A DNA stretch of 42,799 nt, taken from contig MLAK01000581.1 of assembly GCA_001839685.1 (NCBI GenBank), positions 38,427 through 81,225 on the forward strand, in the 5' to 3' direction. Below, one piece after another: positions 27,751 through 37,851 of the stretch. Each line of letters opens with the position of its first letter. The stretch's first letter is position 1. This stretch comes from Tritrichomonas foetus. Lineage: Eukaryota; Parabasalia; Tritrichomonadida; Tritrichomonadidae. Position numbers and translations under genes: made by a program. Below the pieces are notes generated by a model. That model ran no database searches and was not told the DNA's origin. It was given only the letters and a program-made list of their open reading frames with translations.

Positions 27751-28325
27751 AAAAAATTGATATGACCTATTATAAAAGTTTACAAATTCAAATTTTCTTA
27801 ACATGGAAATTCATCATCTAAAATTTAACCTTTAGGGGATTTTCTAAAAGCAATGTTTTAGCAAATTATTTGGTATTTTGAGGATATAAATGGTCATTAA
27901 TTATCTTATGTCAAGATATTAGTTTCAAGTACATATTAGGTTAATTAAATTAATCCCAAAATTTATGTCGATCGAAATAATGATTATTTAATAATCTTGT
28001 TTTCCACAAATGTAATAATACTCAATTTGATAACCATAAATAAGCAAATGGAGAATTGTTGGCATACGAATGTCGTCATATTTCTCAAATATATGGGACT
28101 AGATATCTTCTATCATTTTTGTACACTTAATCGACTACAATATTATTATTTGAAATATCACGGTTTTATAATGATGATTATTCAACTTTGAATTCGAAGA
28201 ACTTTTTGATATCCCAATTCATTTTTTTCTATTGTCGAAAAATTGATATTCAAAAAGTTTATAGAAAACTATGAAATATCATTTCTAGCCGGATATTAAC
28301 AGAATTAATTTAATATGTTATCTGG
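27751..28325. other. Divergent promoter region, USP (-) and Rab (+)
   Basis: No gene is supported. The region carries ACTTTTTGATAT at 28201-28212 and ATATTCAAAAAGT near 28246-28258, facing each other about 35 bases apart, close to the Rab start. Confidence 0.5.
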
Positions 28326-28331
28326 TCATTA
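28326..28331 (+). promoter_or_regulatory. Inr-like TCATTA box of Rab gene
   Basis: TCATTA with presumed +1 A at 28328 gives a 7-nt leader to ATG 28335, the clearest initiator in the window. Confidence 0.6.
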
Positions 28332-28334
28332 CGA

Positions 28335-28913
28335 ATGAGTGTCGATTCGTCTCACAAAGTCGTCATGCTCGGCAATTCCGGCGTCGGAAAAACCAGTATC
28401 GTTCTCCAACTGAAAGAAAAGGTATTCAAGCGGATGGTCACCCCAACAGTCGGCTCCGGTGTTAACGTTAAAGAAATCCAAACGTCAAAAGGCATTATTC
28501 CATTAAAAATTTGGGACACAGCAGGTGAAGAACGCTACCGATCGTTCACGGGCCTCTATTCACAAGATGCAATCGCTGCGATTATTGTTTTCGATGTGAC
28601 AGAACAATCAACTTTTGATTCAATTAATGAATGGGTTGCAGAATTCCGAAAGAACGCGCTTGCAAATGCGATTATTTATTTGGCGGGAAATAAAACCGAT
28701 CTCCTCGATCAGCGAGAAATTTCGTTTGATCAAGCAAATGAATTTGCCCAAAACAACAGCATGAAGTATTTCGAAGTATCTGCAAAAACTGGAGAAAACG
28801 TAGAATTATTATTCCAAGAATTAGCAACCCAACTCGGGCCAAAGCACCAGGTACACAATGAGCCACAAAATTTGACTCCAAGCAGCCAAGGTCAAGAAAA
28901 AAGTTGCTGCTAG
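28335..28913 (+). CDS. Rab-family small GTPase
   Basis: The 192-residue protein is a complete Rab switch for vesicle traffic. The G boxes are intact: P-loop GNSGVGKT (13-20), switch I with PTVGSGV, WDTAGEE with the usual Gln replaced by Glu after Gly (AGEERYRS), GNKTDL for guanine specificity, and VSAKTGE. The RabF-like IWDTAGEERYRSFT block separates it from Ras and Rho. The C-terminus ends in a CC pair suitable for geranylgeranylation, after a disordered linker. The second switch Gln-to-Glu change may slow GTP hydrolysis. It has the Rab5/21/22 look, but the subfamily is unclear. The start is fixed by the Inr-like box 7 nt upstream. Its first codons are C/G-richer than the rest. Confidence 0.95.
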   Translation: MSVDSSHKVVMLGNSGVGKTSIVLQLKEKVFKRMVTPTVGSGVNVKEIQTSKGIIPLKIWDTAGEERYRSFTGLYSQDAIAAIIVFDVTEQSTFDSINEWVAEFRKNALANAIIYLAGNKTDLLDQREISFDQANEFAQNNSMKYFEVSAKTGENVELLFQELATQLGPKHQVHNEPQNLTPSSQGQEKSCC

Positions 28914-29152
28914 ATTCACTTTATCAACTACTTATTAGATCTTTTTATTTATTTTATTTATTTATTAAAATGTGACTTTTCATTTGGCTTTTCAACTCCA
29001 TGCTCTTTCTTATTATTTGTATGAACGCATATCATGTTCTGTATTGTTGTGATTTCTTTTTCAACTAAACCTTCATTGGTATTTAAAAATAAAAAGTTGA
29101 CAAAAATGATAATATTTTCCGTGTTTACTTTTATTAACATGCAAGGAATAAT

Positions 29153-30055
29153 TTAAACCAAAGGCGCATTGGTTTCGGCTTTTGCCTGTTTTCTCGCTTT
29201 CAAAAATGTTTTGTGTTTGGGCATTTGTCCAAACTTATGCGATTCCCGCCATTTTAGATATGCAACTCTTCCGAGTGCAACTAAAAGCATCAGAAGCATA
29301 AACAAGACGATAACTTGCTCAAGGCTAATTGATGGCATTCCAATGACTGTAACATAGTAATCTTCCTTTGACCAAACATTTGAATCAAATGAGATTGAAA
29401 ACTTTGCCTTTCCTGTGAAGTATGTTGGAAAGTTACATCTAAAGCTGTAGCCATCGGGATCTTCAGATTTTACAACATAATCATTGAATCGACAGAAACT
29501 ATATTCAGAGTAATTGGTGTGATATGAGTAATTAACTAAAATACTACAATATTTACCAGCATAGCAATATGATGGTGAATAATGAATAATTGTTGGTGGA
29601 TTTTCAGTACAAACTTCAACACCATCACCTTTGAAACTCAACAAGCATTCGCATTTTCCTGGTGAAACACATATTGCATTTTGATGGCAGGTTTGCTCGC
29701 ACTTCCAGCATCCGTAAAGATAAGGATCGGTACTAATATATCCTTCTTCGCAGACGCATTTATCATCAACAACACGAGTGTGATTTAATTTACAAAAATT
29801 ATCTGATTCTTTTTCATCAAATTTATCGATTGGAATTAAATTGTCTTTGTTTTCATCACGGTTGGACACGTTTTCTTGAAGTGGTTTCAGTTTTTCTTTC
29901 ACTTCCTGATCATCATTTAAAACTTTGTAATTTTTGTCGTCGTTTTCTTTTGAATCTAGTAAGGTGACTTTGTTTACAATATCTTCTTCATGTCTGTGTC
30001 TGTCGCGTCTATTCAAAGACTGTATACTGTGAATAAATATAAACGCCAAAAGCAT
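29153..30055 (-). CDS. Type I membrane protein with EGF-like cysteine module
   Basis: The 300-residue protein starts at ATG 30055 with a short hydrophobic signal peptide (MLLAFIFIHSIQS). Residues 14-80 are charged and disordered. A Cys-rich region at about 86-152 is EGF-like (CVCEEGYIS, CEQTCHQNAICVSPGKCEC). An extracellular domain of about 90 residues follows, then one transmembrane helix (about residues 243-262) and a basic cytoplasmic tail with many Lys/Arg. Several Asn-X-Ser/Thr sites (for example NYSYHTNYSEY) could be glycosylated. I do not recognise a named family. It is likely a surface or endomembrane receptor or adhesin-like protein. ATATCAAAAAGT lies 38 bases upstream, in reverse orientation relative to the gene. 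Confidence 0.82.
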   Translation of the reverse strand: MLLAFIFIHSIQSLNRRDRHRHEEDIVNKVTLLDSKENDDKNYKVLNDDQEVKEKLKPLQENVSNRDENKDNLIPIDKFDEKESDNFCKLNHTRVVDDKCVCEEGYISTDPYLYGCWKCEQTCHQNAICVSPGKCECLLSFKGDGVEVCTENPPTIIHYSPSYCYAGKYCSILVNYSYHTNYSEYSFCRFNDYVVKSEDPDGYSFRCNFPTYFTGKAKFSISFDSNVWSKEDYYVTVIGMPSISLEQVIVLFMLLMLLVALGRVAYLKWRESHKFGQMPKHKTFLKARKQAKAETNAPLV

Positions 30056-30456
30056 AATATTGAGGAAAATTGAATTGATATTTGGTATACTGATATCAAA
30101 AAGTTGCCCATCATGACAAATGACGGAAAATGTTCATTTTATAAAGATTTTGTCGAATGAATTACATAATTTGATTGCTTGTAAAGAATTTGATGTATTG
30201 CATGTTGTCTATGGAACGATGTAAATTCCCACCTCTTTCACTATAGAATTTGAATGAAATGTTGATCCCTAAGATAACTTGACTTCAGAATATTGATGTA
30301 AATCTATAATAAATACTATTATGATTTCTTATTTTGATTATTATTAAAAAAGAATTCAGAGGGGAAAAAAAAATCATTTGTTCTTTGTTTAGCATTTTTT
30401 TATTTCTATTCAAATAAAAACATTTTCAAATGATATAGTATATTCTAATATCGCAT
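30056..30456. other. Intergenic, no gene seen
   Basis: Separates two minus-strand genes. It holds ATATCAAAAAGT (30093-30104) near the EGF-like gene start and an A/T-rich 3' flank for the upstream gene. Nothing else is seen. Confidence 0.5.
30093..30104 (+). promoter_or_regulatory. ATATCAAAAAGT element before the EGF-like gene
   Basis: A full copy of the recurring intergenic element, 38 bases from the ATG at 30055. Related copies are at 12412, 16512, 19115 (reverse), 28201 (reverse), 28246, 36711 and 36731. The function is not established; I infer a possible core-promoter role from position. Confidence 0.35.
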
Positions 30457-31119
30457 TTAAACGAAAGCTGAATTTGCAGTAATATCAAGTGAATCTGATG
30501 CAAGTCTGCTTAAAATTAAAATCACATCAGGAAGTAAATAGGGATCTTGTAGAGGTTGGAATTTATTAACCGCATATTGAACTGTATCATTTGGACTAAA
30601 ACCTTTTCCAATGTAAATTTTCACTTCTTTCATTGCGCCACAGATTGCATTCCAAACAGGATCATTCATTGTCATTTTCAAGCTTAAATTCTTCCATGAG
30701 TTCTCTGCAGTTTTTTCATCAACTTCAACAAATTGAACAGGGATTGGAGCTGGTGGTGAAATCATTGTATCTTGAGGTGAAAGATAGCGTGATTCGATAC
30801 GACTTTTCTTTCCAATTGGAATCCAAATATTAGGATCATATTTTGCATTATTTAATCCAAAGAAATTTGCTCTTTTATCAATTCCCAATAATCTTTTCAA
30901 ACATTTGAATTTGATGATTGGAGAAAATTTAGTGACTGATAATATCATTCTTACATAATCATAACATTTTGTCTTGATTTCTTTCCATAATTCTGTATCA
31001 TTAGCTTTAATGTATTCTTCAATTTCATGTGTAGTGAGAGGGCGTTCACGATTTTCGATTGCTTCCATTGCCATTATTCTTATTCTATTACTGGTCATCG
31101 TATTTTCTGACTTTTGCAT
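30457..31119 (-). CDS. Unknown protein with putative winged-helix N-terminal domain
   Basis: The 220-residue protein starts at ATG 31119. Residues 8-80 (MAMEAIENRERPLTTHEIEE, then helices and CLKRLLGIDKRANFFGL) have the pattern of a winged-helix DNA-binding domain: helix, a LTTHEIEEYI turn helix, a recognition-like helix and a basic wing. The C-terminal 70 residues (AVNKFQPLQDPYLLPDVILI) are helical. No signal peptide or membrane segment is present. I do not know the family. A nuclear DNA-binding role is an inference from the fold pattern. An Inr-like TCATTT sits 16 bases upstream. Confidence 0.7.
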   Translation of the reverse strand: MQKSENTMTSNRIRIMAMEAIENRERPLTTHEIEEYIKANDTELWKEIKTKCYDYVRMILSVTKFSPIIKFKCLKRLLGIDKRANFFGLNNAKYDPNIWIPIGKKSRIESRYLSPQDTMISPPAPIPVQFVEVDEKTAENSWKNLSLKMTMNDPVWNAICGAMKEVKIYIGKGFSPNDTVQYAVNKFQPLQDPYLLPDVILILSRLASDSLDITANSAFV

Positions 31120-31632
31120 GCTCAACTTTGAAAAATGAATTGATCTCCACCTTAATTGAAAATTTTCTCCAATTGATTTCTTTGTGAATCTTCTTTCAAA
31201 TTATCACTCTGAAAAAATTAATTGAGAATTTATCGGAGGGGATTGATCGATATACTTTTGTAAAATTCAATAGATATCATTGAAATTTCTGAAATAGCGA
31301 CCCACTTTTTCATAATGATTTCTGCTTCTGGAAATGATTTGAATGCTGTTTACAATCTCACCTCTAATAAATTTGTTTGTAATCTATTTGAGGTGAGATA
31401 TCTTTAGTCCAATAAGTGAGTAACATTTCTGGCAAGCAAAATTACTTCTTAATTCCAAATCTTTTAGAGCACATTTAATCATCAATTCTTATCATTGAAT
31501 GTTTTCAAGTTTTGTTTTTTTTCGTGAAAAAACCTTTCTGTTGGTTTTCAAGCAAGTGAATAAACGAAATCATAAATCTAAAATGATAAACCGAGGGAAA
31601 AATAAAAATCACTAATTCAACTTTTATTGTAT
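31120..31632. other. Intergenic between winged-helix and DsbA-like genes
   Basis: Contains the Inr-like TCATTT of the winged-helix gene (31133-31138, minus strand). No gene or repeat is recognised. Confidence 0.5.
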
Positions 31633-32241
31633 TCATTCTGAGCCAATAAGACCATCAATAACTGATTGCCAAGTTGAAAGTGGTGTTCCTGCTCCAAGAT
31701 CGGTTTCAACGCCATTAAGATAACAAACTGGTGTTCCATTCACACCGTGGGAAGCTGCAAACTTGAACTCGATTCTGGCATCAGAATCAGCAATATTATA
31801 ATAGTTCAAGAAAGTGGATTTATCAATGCCAAGCTTGCTTACGACGTATTCAGTAATTTGCTCGAGAACTTCATCCTCTGACTTTCCTTTTGTTGCTTTA
31901 TCGGAATATTTAAGTAGATTGTCTGTGAAAATGTCTTTCATAAATTTCTTGGCCAAATCTTTTGAGGAATATCCGACAGCGATAATTGAACGAGTATATG
32001 TGTAGGCCCATGTGTGATATGGAAGTGGAAGCATGTGAATGGTCGCTTTGAGTTGTGTTGGATAGGCGCTGACAATTTGCTCGAATGTTGGCCAGAACAT
32101 GCCACAAATTGGACAGAGTGGATCAACGTAGACTTCGAGGTGCACAAGTGGATCGTCAACTCCATACATGAGTCCTGGATAGCGGCTTGGGATTGGCATC
32201 AAGGCAGAGCTAATCAAAGAGCAAAGAATGTGAACGAACAT
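31633..32241 (-). CDS. DsbA-like thioredoxin-fold oxidoreductase, secreted
   Basis: The 202-residue protein has an N-terminal signal peptide (MFVHILCSLISSALM) and a thioredoxin fold with a helical insert, as in the DsbA/2-hydroxychromene isomerase clan. The active-site pair is CPIC (residues 43-46) after VYVDPLCPICGMFW. The cis-Pro loop GVNGTPVCYLNG is intact. The protein likely forms or reshuffles disulfides in the secretory pathway or outside the cell, or handles redox stress. The CPIC dipeptide differs from CPHC of bacterial DsbA, which usually changes oxidising power. Start ATG 32241 has TCATCT just upstream. The family is otherwise bacterial-like, so an ancient transfer is possible but not shown. 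Confidence 0.86.
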   Translation of the reverse strand: MFVHILCSLISSALMPIPSRYPGLMYGVDDPLVHLEVYVDPLCPICGMFWPTFEQIVSAYPTQLKATIHMLPLPYHTWAYTYTRSIIAVGYSSKDLAKKFMKDIFTDNLLKYSDKATKGKSEDEVLEQITEYVVSKLGIDKSTFLNYYNIADSDARIEFKFAASHGVNGTPVCYLNGVETDLGAGTPLSTWQSVIDGLIGSE

Positions 32242-32601
32242 TCCAAGATGATTTTGTAAAAAATTGACCTATTGATCACAAATATTTGACCTTGAAATAA
32301 TATTGTTATAGTCCAGCAATGTGAGTTAACTCCGAGGAAAATCCGAGAGAGAAAATGAATGAATTGCATTGCCAAAACTATTTCAATCATTTCAACCAGT
32401 AAACAATATTAATCCCAAAAAAATTATTGATCTGTTTCAATCATTATGAAAATTGAACAATTTATCTCTGATTATTCATCTAAAATGAAAAATATAATTC
32501 AAAGCGCATAAATAATTTATTAAAAACATAATATTAAATCACATTTCAAATAATAAAAACAATTCATCTATGTATTCAAAAAATATAATATGACACAAAA
32601 A
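32242..32601. other. Intergenic, no gene seen
   Basis: AT-rich, between the DsbA-like gene start and the 3' end of the kinase. Nothing is supported. Confidence 0.5.
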
Positions 32602-33960
32602 TTAGAACAATTTTTTGTGTATTGTTGATGGAACTATTATAGCTGGAGATGGTTTTTGGTAAGAAATTCCAACTAGCGCGTTTGGAAGAGTGGCTCTTTT
32701 TATAAAATGTGGTTTTCCGAATCTGACATAAGGTGAAATATGATAGTCCTTCTTCGGTAATGTTTTCGATTGAGAAATATACTGTTTTGCTCTTTTTGCA
32801 GCTAGTTTCCTTGCTTCCATTAACTTGGCTTTCTTTTCTTTCTCTAATTTTTCAGTATTTTCGTCGATTTCCCTTTTTTCTATTTCATCTTTTTGTGTTT
32901 CAGTTTTCTTTTCGGCCAGAAAAGCGTCATCCATGAGTGGAATCTTTTTAGTCATGAAAAAATAATCATTTTCATTATTTTTATCATCTTTACTATTCAG
33001 AATGTAAGCAGAAAGTGAATATTTTTCTCTTTTTGAATTATTCATTCTCCATATTTCTTCCTTTTTCCTGAATTCTTCAAAAACAGGATGGTTTACAGCA
33101 TCATCAGCTGTTATTCGATCAACAGGATTATATTCAAGTAATTTTTGCATTAAATCGATAAGTTTTTGATTTTTTGTATGTAATAAATTCGAAAAATCCA
33201 ATGGGTTCTTTTTCGGAAATTCTAGAGGGATTTCTGGATTGGGATTATTCGAAAATTGACGAAGAGTTTCATTTGTGGGCGAGCCAATAACTTGATTAAT
33301 TATCTGAATTTGTTCAATTTCACTATTCCCTGGAAATAATGGTCGTCCTGTCAATAACTCAAATAATATGCATCCAACAGCCCATATATCAATAGCAGGT
33401 CCATATGAACCAGACGTTAAAATGCATTCTGGAGCGCGGCACCATCTGGTTGAAATGTATTCAGTAAAGGGACCTCTCGCTGATGTTATTCGAGCTGATC
33501 CAAAATCAATTAATTTAATTTCTAATGTGTCTGATTTAATCATGCAATTTTCTGGCTTTATATCACGATGGAAAATATTCAATGAATGCATGCATGAGAT
33601 TGCTTTGAGGATTTGATAGACTATTAAAAGTGATGATGTCTCATCGCATGGATTTTTCCTATCGCGAATGAATTCGTATAGATTTTTCTCCATATAATCA
33701 AATACCAAAGCAACACTCATATTTGTTGAATCATATAAAACATCTCGAAGTTTAATTATGTTGTTGTGATCGAGAGCGCGAATTACAGTGATTTCTGGTA
33801 TGTGAGTGATTTCTTCGATTGATCTGTATCGCTTTTTAAGTCGTTTAATTGCGCAAAATTCATTCGTTCTTTTTGATTGTGCTTTGTAAACTTCGGCAAA
33901 GCTACCTTCACCGCATGAATTGATGACTAAGTAGTCTTTGCCGAAAATTTGATGCTGCAT
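32602..33960 (-). CDS. CMGC Ser/Thr protein kinase, MAK/MOK (RAGE)-like
   Basis: The 452-residue kinase starts at ATG 33960. All key parts are present: Gly loop GEGSFAEV, ATP-binding Lys39 (FCAIKRLKK), catalytic HRDIKPEN (Asp133), DFGSAR (152-157) and an activation loop with TEY (166-168), followed by ISTRWCRAPECIL. The TEYISTRW-RAPEC wording is typical of the MOK/MAK/ICK group, which tunes cilia and flagella length and the cell cycle. The C-terminal ~150 residues are Lys/Glu-rich and end in a region with FGKPHFIKRATLP. The TEY suggests activation by dual phosphorylation. With flagella expected in a parabasalid, a flagellar role is plausible but inferred. Confidence 0.92.
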   Translation of the reverse strand: MQHQIFGKDYLVINSCGEGSFAEVYKAQSKRTNEFCAIKRLKKRYRSIEEITHIPEITVIRALDHNNIIKLRDVLYDSTNMSVALVFDYMEKNLYEFIRDRKNPCDETSSLLIVYQILKAISCMHSLNIFHRDIKPENCMIKSDTLEIKLIDFGSARITSARGPFTEYISTRWCRAPECILTSGSYGPAIDIWAVGCILFELLTGRPLFPGNSEIEQIQIINQVIGSPTNETLRQFSNNPNPEIPLEFPKKNPLDFSNLLHTKNQKLIDLMQKLLEYNPVDRITADDAVNHPVFEEFRKKEEIWRMNNSKREKYSLSAYILNSKDDKNNENDYFFMTKKIPLMDDAFLAEKKTETQKDEIEKREIDENTEKLEKEKKAKLMEARKLAAKRAKQYISQSKTLPKKDYHISPYVRFGKPHFIKRATLPNALVGISYQKPSPAIIVPSTIHKKLF

Positions 33961-35072
33961 GAAATACTGGATTTAGGAAGTCTACTTTTTCAAGTGTTAA
34001 CAAGTCCATTCATTGAAACTTTCAATAAAAAAATTGTGAGAAAAAACGAGAAACAAATTTTGGTTCGTAAATTCAGAGTAGCGTCAAATAAAGTATTGAA
34101 AAGTGTTCGTTTTCCTTCTTCCGAAGTAATGAAATCAATTTAATCAAATGTAAAACAATCCACAAGAAGAAAAAAGGAAAATGTAAAATTATTTGATAAT
34201 GCATTCCAAATCGTCTTAAGGTAAGAATAAATGTGTTCAATGTACATCATCATGATATTAATGGTTAAAATTCAAAATGATTTATAAACCTTAACATTGA
34301 ATGGAAAGGTCTTATTGAATAAACTAATATTGGTGCTTACCCTAATTAATGTTTTTTTAAAAAAAAGTTGTTACTGTTGTTTTTTATCTTTAAATAAATG
34401 TAACATTGACACGAATCATTGGGGCCTTGTATTATGATATAATTATGAAATATTACATCTGTTAAAAGTAAAATCATCCTTTAGATTTGATGAATAGATT
34501 TATTCATTTTATTCGATATTTAGATGATGATCATTAAGCTTATGCGAAAAAAGCAACTAAATGACAAATCTAATGAGGATAAACTCATCAATACTTCATG
34601 AATTATGTGATAAATCCAAATACTGCTCAATCATCACAATTCTGTCAAATACTTCGTGATGATGATTATTCACATGATTCCTTAAATGATTTTTGACTTA
34701 ATTATTTAAACAATACCTAAAATAACCCTTCGATAAGTTTTTCACATTATTGTCAAAAATGACATATAATTTTTTATAAAAAGCATTTGATTGAAATTGC
34801 TGCCATCCTGAAACTCAATAAGTTACATTTGATGTTGGAGAACAAGCTCAACTAAAGCATGAAATCGATTCACAAGGTCAGAAAAATGTTTTTTCTGACG
34901 GTTACGTTTATATTAAAACTTTTTGTTTGTTGTTCGCCAACAAGAATTGACCTTACAAGAAGTATTTCATGAATCATTTACCCTTATTTTACCCTTATCT
35001 AGCATTTTACATGTTCACAAAAATTCTGAGGAATTATGGACGTTGTAATATATTTTTCAGGAAAACTCGCGA
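33961..35072. other. 1.1-kb intergenic region with a coding-like relic
   Basis: Mostly AT-rich and non-coding. At about 34820-34947 a stretch reads as VTFDVGEQAQLKHEIDSQGQ followed by KNVFSDGYVYIKTFCLLFANKN and a stop, with no ATG and a preceding piece in another frame. It looks like the decayed end of a gene or transposon protein I cannot name. The final 130 bases are the promoter of the Pmp-like gene. Confidence 0.4.
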
Positions 35073-36584
35073 ATGCTGATTTGGTTCGTTGCTTTCTGCG
35101 CGTCACTTCCGATTAACATGACATTAAACTTCAACAAAGGACAGATCAAAATGCCAGNCACACTTTTTTCTTTACCGCATCTATCTCAAAAATCACAAAT
35201 TAATTTAGCCAACTTATTCATTTCCAAATCCTGGAATCACTTTTTATTCTCGTCGCACTCGATATACGGACATTCAATTCAGATGTACAAATTATCTTTC
35301 TCGCACTTCATTACAAAGCCATGCATTTTCGATGCAAGCTACTATCAAAGCTTATATTACAACAAGCAAAATGTGAATACAATTTTTGGGACAGAAGCCA
35401 GTCAACTTCTTCAAAGAAGAAATCCACAAACATTTGATAATAATATGTTAAATGTGACAATGTGTAGTTTTGTTGATTGTGCAGATCAAATGTATATGTC
35501 AAATGTTAATGGGGATACATATGATTATGCATTTTGCGGAGGTGTTTTCTTTATTACGACTGCCGATTATAACAAGGATTATCGCTTCATATTTGACCGA
35601 AACAACTTCACAAGATGTAAGGCCAACTATCGAGGTGGTGCAATTTACATGTCAAGTAACTCAGCTGATAACATTGGCACCAATGTCCAATTTTTAAATT
35701 GCAATTTCGACACTTGTTCAATTGGCCAACTTTTCAATGATAGAACAAGTCCCACCAAATTAAACACTGAAGGTCGTGGAGCTTCAATTTTCATAAATTC
35801 TCAAGGAACTGTTAATTTTTCATTTTGTCTTTTCAACAACAACATCGCCACAAACACAAGAGATTCTGCTGGTAACACTCGTTCATTTTCTTACACAGTA
35901 TTTTTAGGATCTGTTCGCAACATAGAATTCTCTCATACAACTTTCTCAAATGATCCTAGTAACGAGTATGATCTTGGTATTGATGTTCCAACAAATCAAA
36001 ATGGTGACTATAAACTTTCATTGTTTGTCACATGTTTTGCAACATCTCCAGCAGTTACTCAACCATTTAATATTCCCACATGGCCACAAATTTCTCAGGT
36101 TGTAAGCTGTTACTTCGCTTCAACTAATGTTAATTTCCCTACAGGCGTTTATACTTCTAATAATGCGATTGGAAACGCAGAAAACTTATGTTACATGATC
36201 ACACCATCTAATCCATTTTCTGCATCAAGTGCTTTTTCTGCATCTTCTGCATTTTCTGCCTCTTCTGTTTTCACAATGAGTTCTGTNTTCACTCAAAGTA
36301 ACGTTTTCACTGCATCAAACACACTCATTGTGACACAATCAGAATTCGTCACTATTGAGCCAACTGAAAACATTACTGTAACGCCAACCGCCGAACCGGC
36401 ACAAGCCACAAAAGCAAGTCTTTCAGCAGGCGCCATCTCTGGAATCGTAATTGCTTGTGCTGTTGTACTGGCACTCCTCATTCTCCTTCTTGTGTGGTGG
36501 CTCAAGCCGAAGCCAAGGGCATTCAAACCGCCAAATCCGGATCCAACAGACATTGATGGCTACAACGTCCCTATAAGTGTGTAA
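35073..36584 (+). CDS. Pmp-like (polymorphic membrane protein-type) surface protein
   Basis: The 503-residue type I protein starts at ATG 35073 with a signal peptide (MLIWFVAFCASLP). Its ectodomain is a right-handed beta-helix-like repeat with GG(A/V)(I/F)(F/Y) motifs (FCGGVFF, RGGAIYM, GRGASIFI) and Cys/Phe-rich FxNCxF turns. These resemble the chlamydial-type Pmp repeats that trichomonads expanded into surface proteins. A low-complexity stalk of FSASSA repeats (about 385-415) leads to one transmembrane helix (about 455-478) and a Pro-rich cytoplasmic tail. Ns at 35158 and 36287 sit inside the frame without breaking it. Likely cell-surface; an adhesion role is known only for some relatives. 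Confidence 0.8.
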   Translation: MLIWFVAFCASLPINMTLNFNKGQIKMPXTLFSLPHLSQKSQINLANLFISKSWNHFLFSSHSIYGHSIQMYKLSFSHFITKPCIFDASYYQSLYYNKQNVNTIFGTEASQLLQRRNPQTFDNNMLNVTMCSFVDCADQMYMSNVNGDTYDYAFCGGVFFITTADYNKDYRFIFDRNNFTRCKANYRGGAIYMSSNSADNIGTNVQFLNCNFDTCSIGQLFNDRTSPTKLNTEGRGASIFINSQGTVNFSFCLFNNNIATNTRDSAGNTRSFSYTVFLGSVRNIEFSHTTFSNDPSNEYDLGIDVPTNQNGDYKLSLFVTCFATSPAVTQPFNIPTWPQISQVVSCYFASTNVNFPTGVYTSNNAIGNAENLCYMITPSNPFSASSAFSASSAFSASSVFTMSSXFTQSNVFTASNTLIVTQSEFVTIEPTENITVTPTAEPAQATKASLSAGAISGIVIACAVVLALLILLLVWWLKPKPRAFKPPNPDPTDIDGYNVPISV

Positions 36585-37851
36585 AAAAAATTTTAGGAAT
36601 TTTATTTTTTTATTATGATAAAAATTCGATAGAAGTCCAAGTTATTTGTTATGCAAAAATCATTACCTATAGTCAGTTATAAACTTTCCGGCTCTAAAAA
36701 ATGGAAAATTGTATCAAAAAGTTAATTTTTTATCAAAAAGTGAGTAAAAGTTTGATCATATTGAAAAAGTTCAATGTCATTTTACTTGCAATATTCTATA
36801 TAAACGTTCACCTAATATTATTAGAAGGGTGAGAAAACGTTTTGTTGAAATTGATAATTAATGAATATTTATTTTTCATTAAATGAATGTAAAATTAAAA
36901 GGAAGTAAGTGCCATCAAAACTCAGACATTGATGATGACGAAGAAGAAAAAGACTTTACACCATTAACGGAAAAAGATACAAAACCGATACTAAAGCCAA
37001 AAATCGCCCATCACCATTTTTCCGTAGACAAAGGCAAGAAGTGACTCAGCCATTCATCCATCAGCAGCCAATGTATCAAGAAGACTTTTTAAACCCGGGT
37101 ACGGAGTCCCACCCAATCATTTAAAGAAAATGGTTAAAGCTTCCTAATCTACTTTAAATATTAGGTTAACTAAGAATACTTTGAAGAAAAATGATATTAT
37201 AACTTATGAAACAACTCCAACAGATGGAAAAATCATAGGTGCAGTGAGTTTGAAAGAAAAAAAAGGAAGTATTATAAGTTGTGAGTGTGATCATGAAAAG
37301 TTAAAGAAGTTATAGGAACTATTGGAGTATTCGACTATCATTCATAAAATACAACCACAACATTATCAAGTAGTGACAATAGCAGCTGATTCTTTGATAA
37401 GTGGAAGATTATATTCTTATAACTATCCAGTTGATACGTCTTTTGAATGAAGACCAGATGCTGAAGTTGATGAATACAGTAATCCTCATATTAAGGGAAA
37501 GAACAAAAGCGATTAAAGATTATGAACCATTCGATCCTGATAGACATATATGGGGAACATATGAACAACCATGTCATGTGAACGTATATGGAACTATTAA
37601 TAGCCTTCATACAAAGATTTTAAGCATCGAAACCGTTTGAAATCATCGGAATTGAATTCCCAATTATTGTTAAACGACGCAAAATTGTCAGGCCAACAGA
37701 AAATGATGATAAATCCGCTGTAGCATACACGAAACTATTCCCAGTTTGTTTTTTAAGATGCAATTACGCATTTAATTCACGATATTTCCCTATTATAATC
37801 AGTCACTGCTATTAATGAGATATATGATCCATTTGTATATATTGACGATGA
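36585..37851 (+). other. Degenerate coding-like DNA, probably part of a decayed mobile element
   Basis: Broken open stretches run on the plus strand. Examples are TLKKNDIITYETTPTDGKII with GAVSLKEKKGSI (about 37170-37280), EYSTIIHKIQPQHYQVVTIA (about 37330) and KPFEIIGIEFPIIVKRRKIV (about 37640), with frame changes and stops between them. I cannot assign a protein, but they lead into an integrase fragment in the same orientation, so they may belong to the same element. Two ATCAAAAAGT copies (36711-36722, 36731-36741) precede them. Confidence 0.4.
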
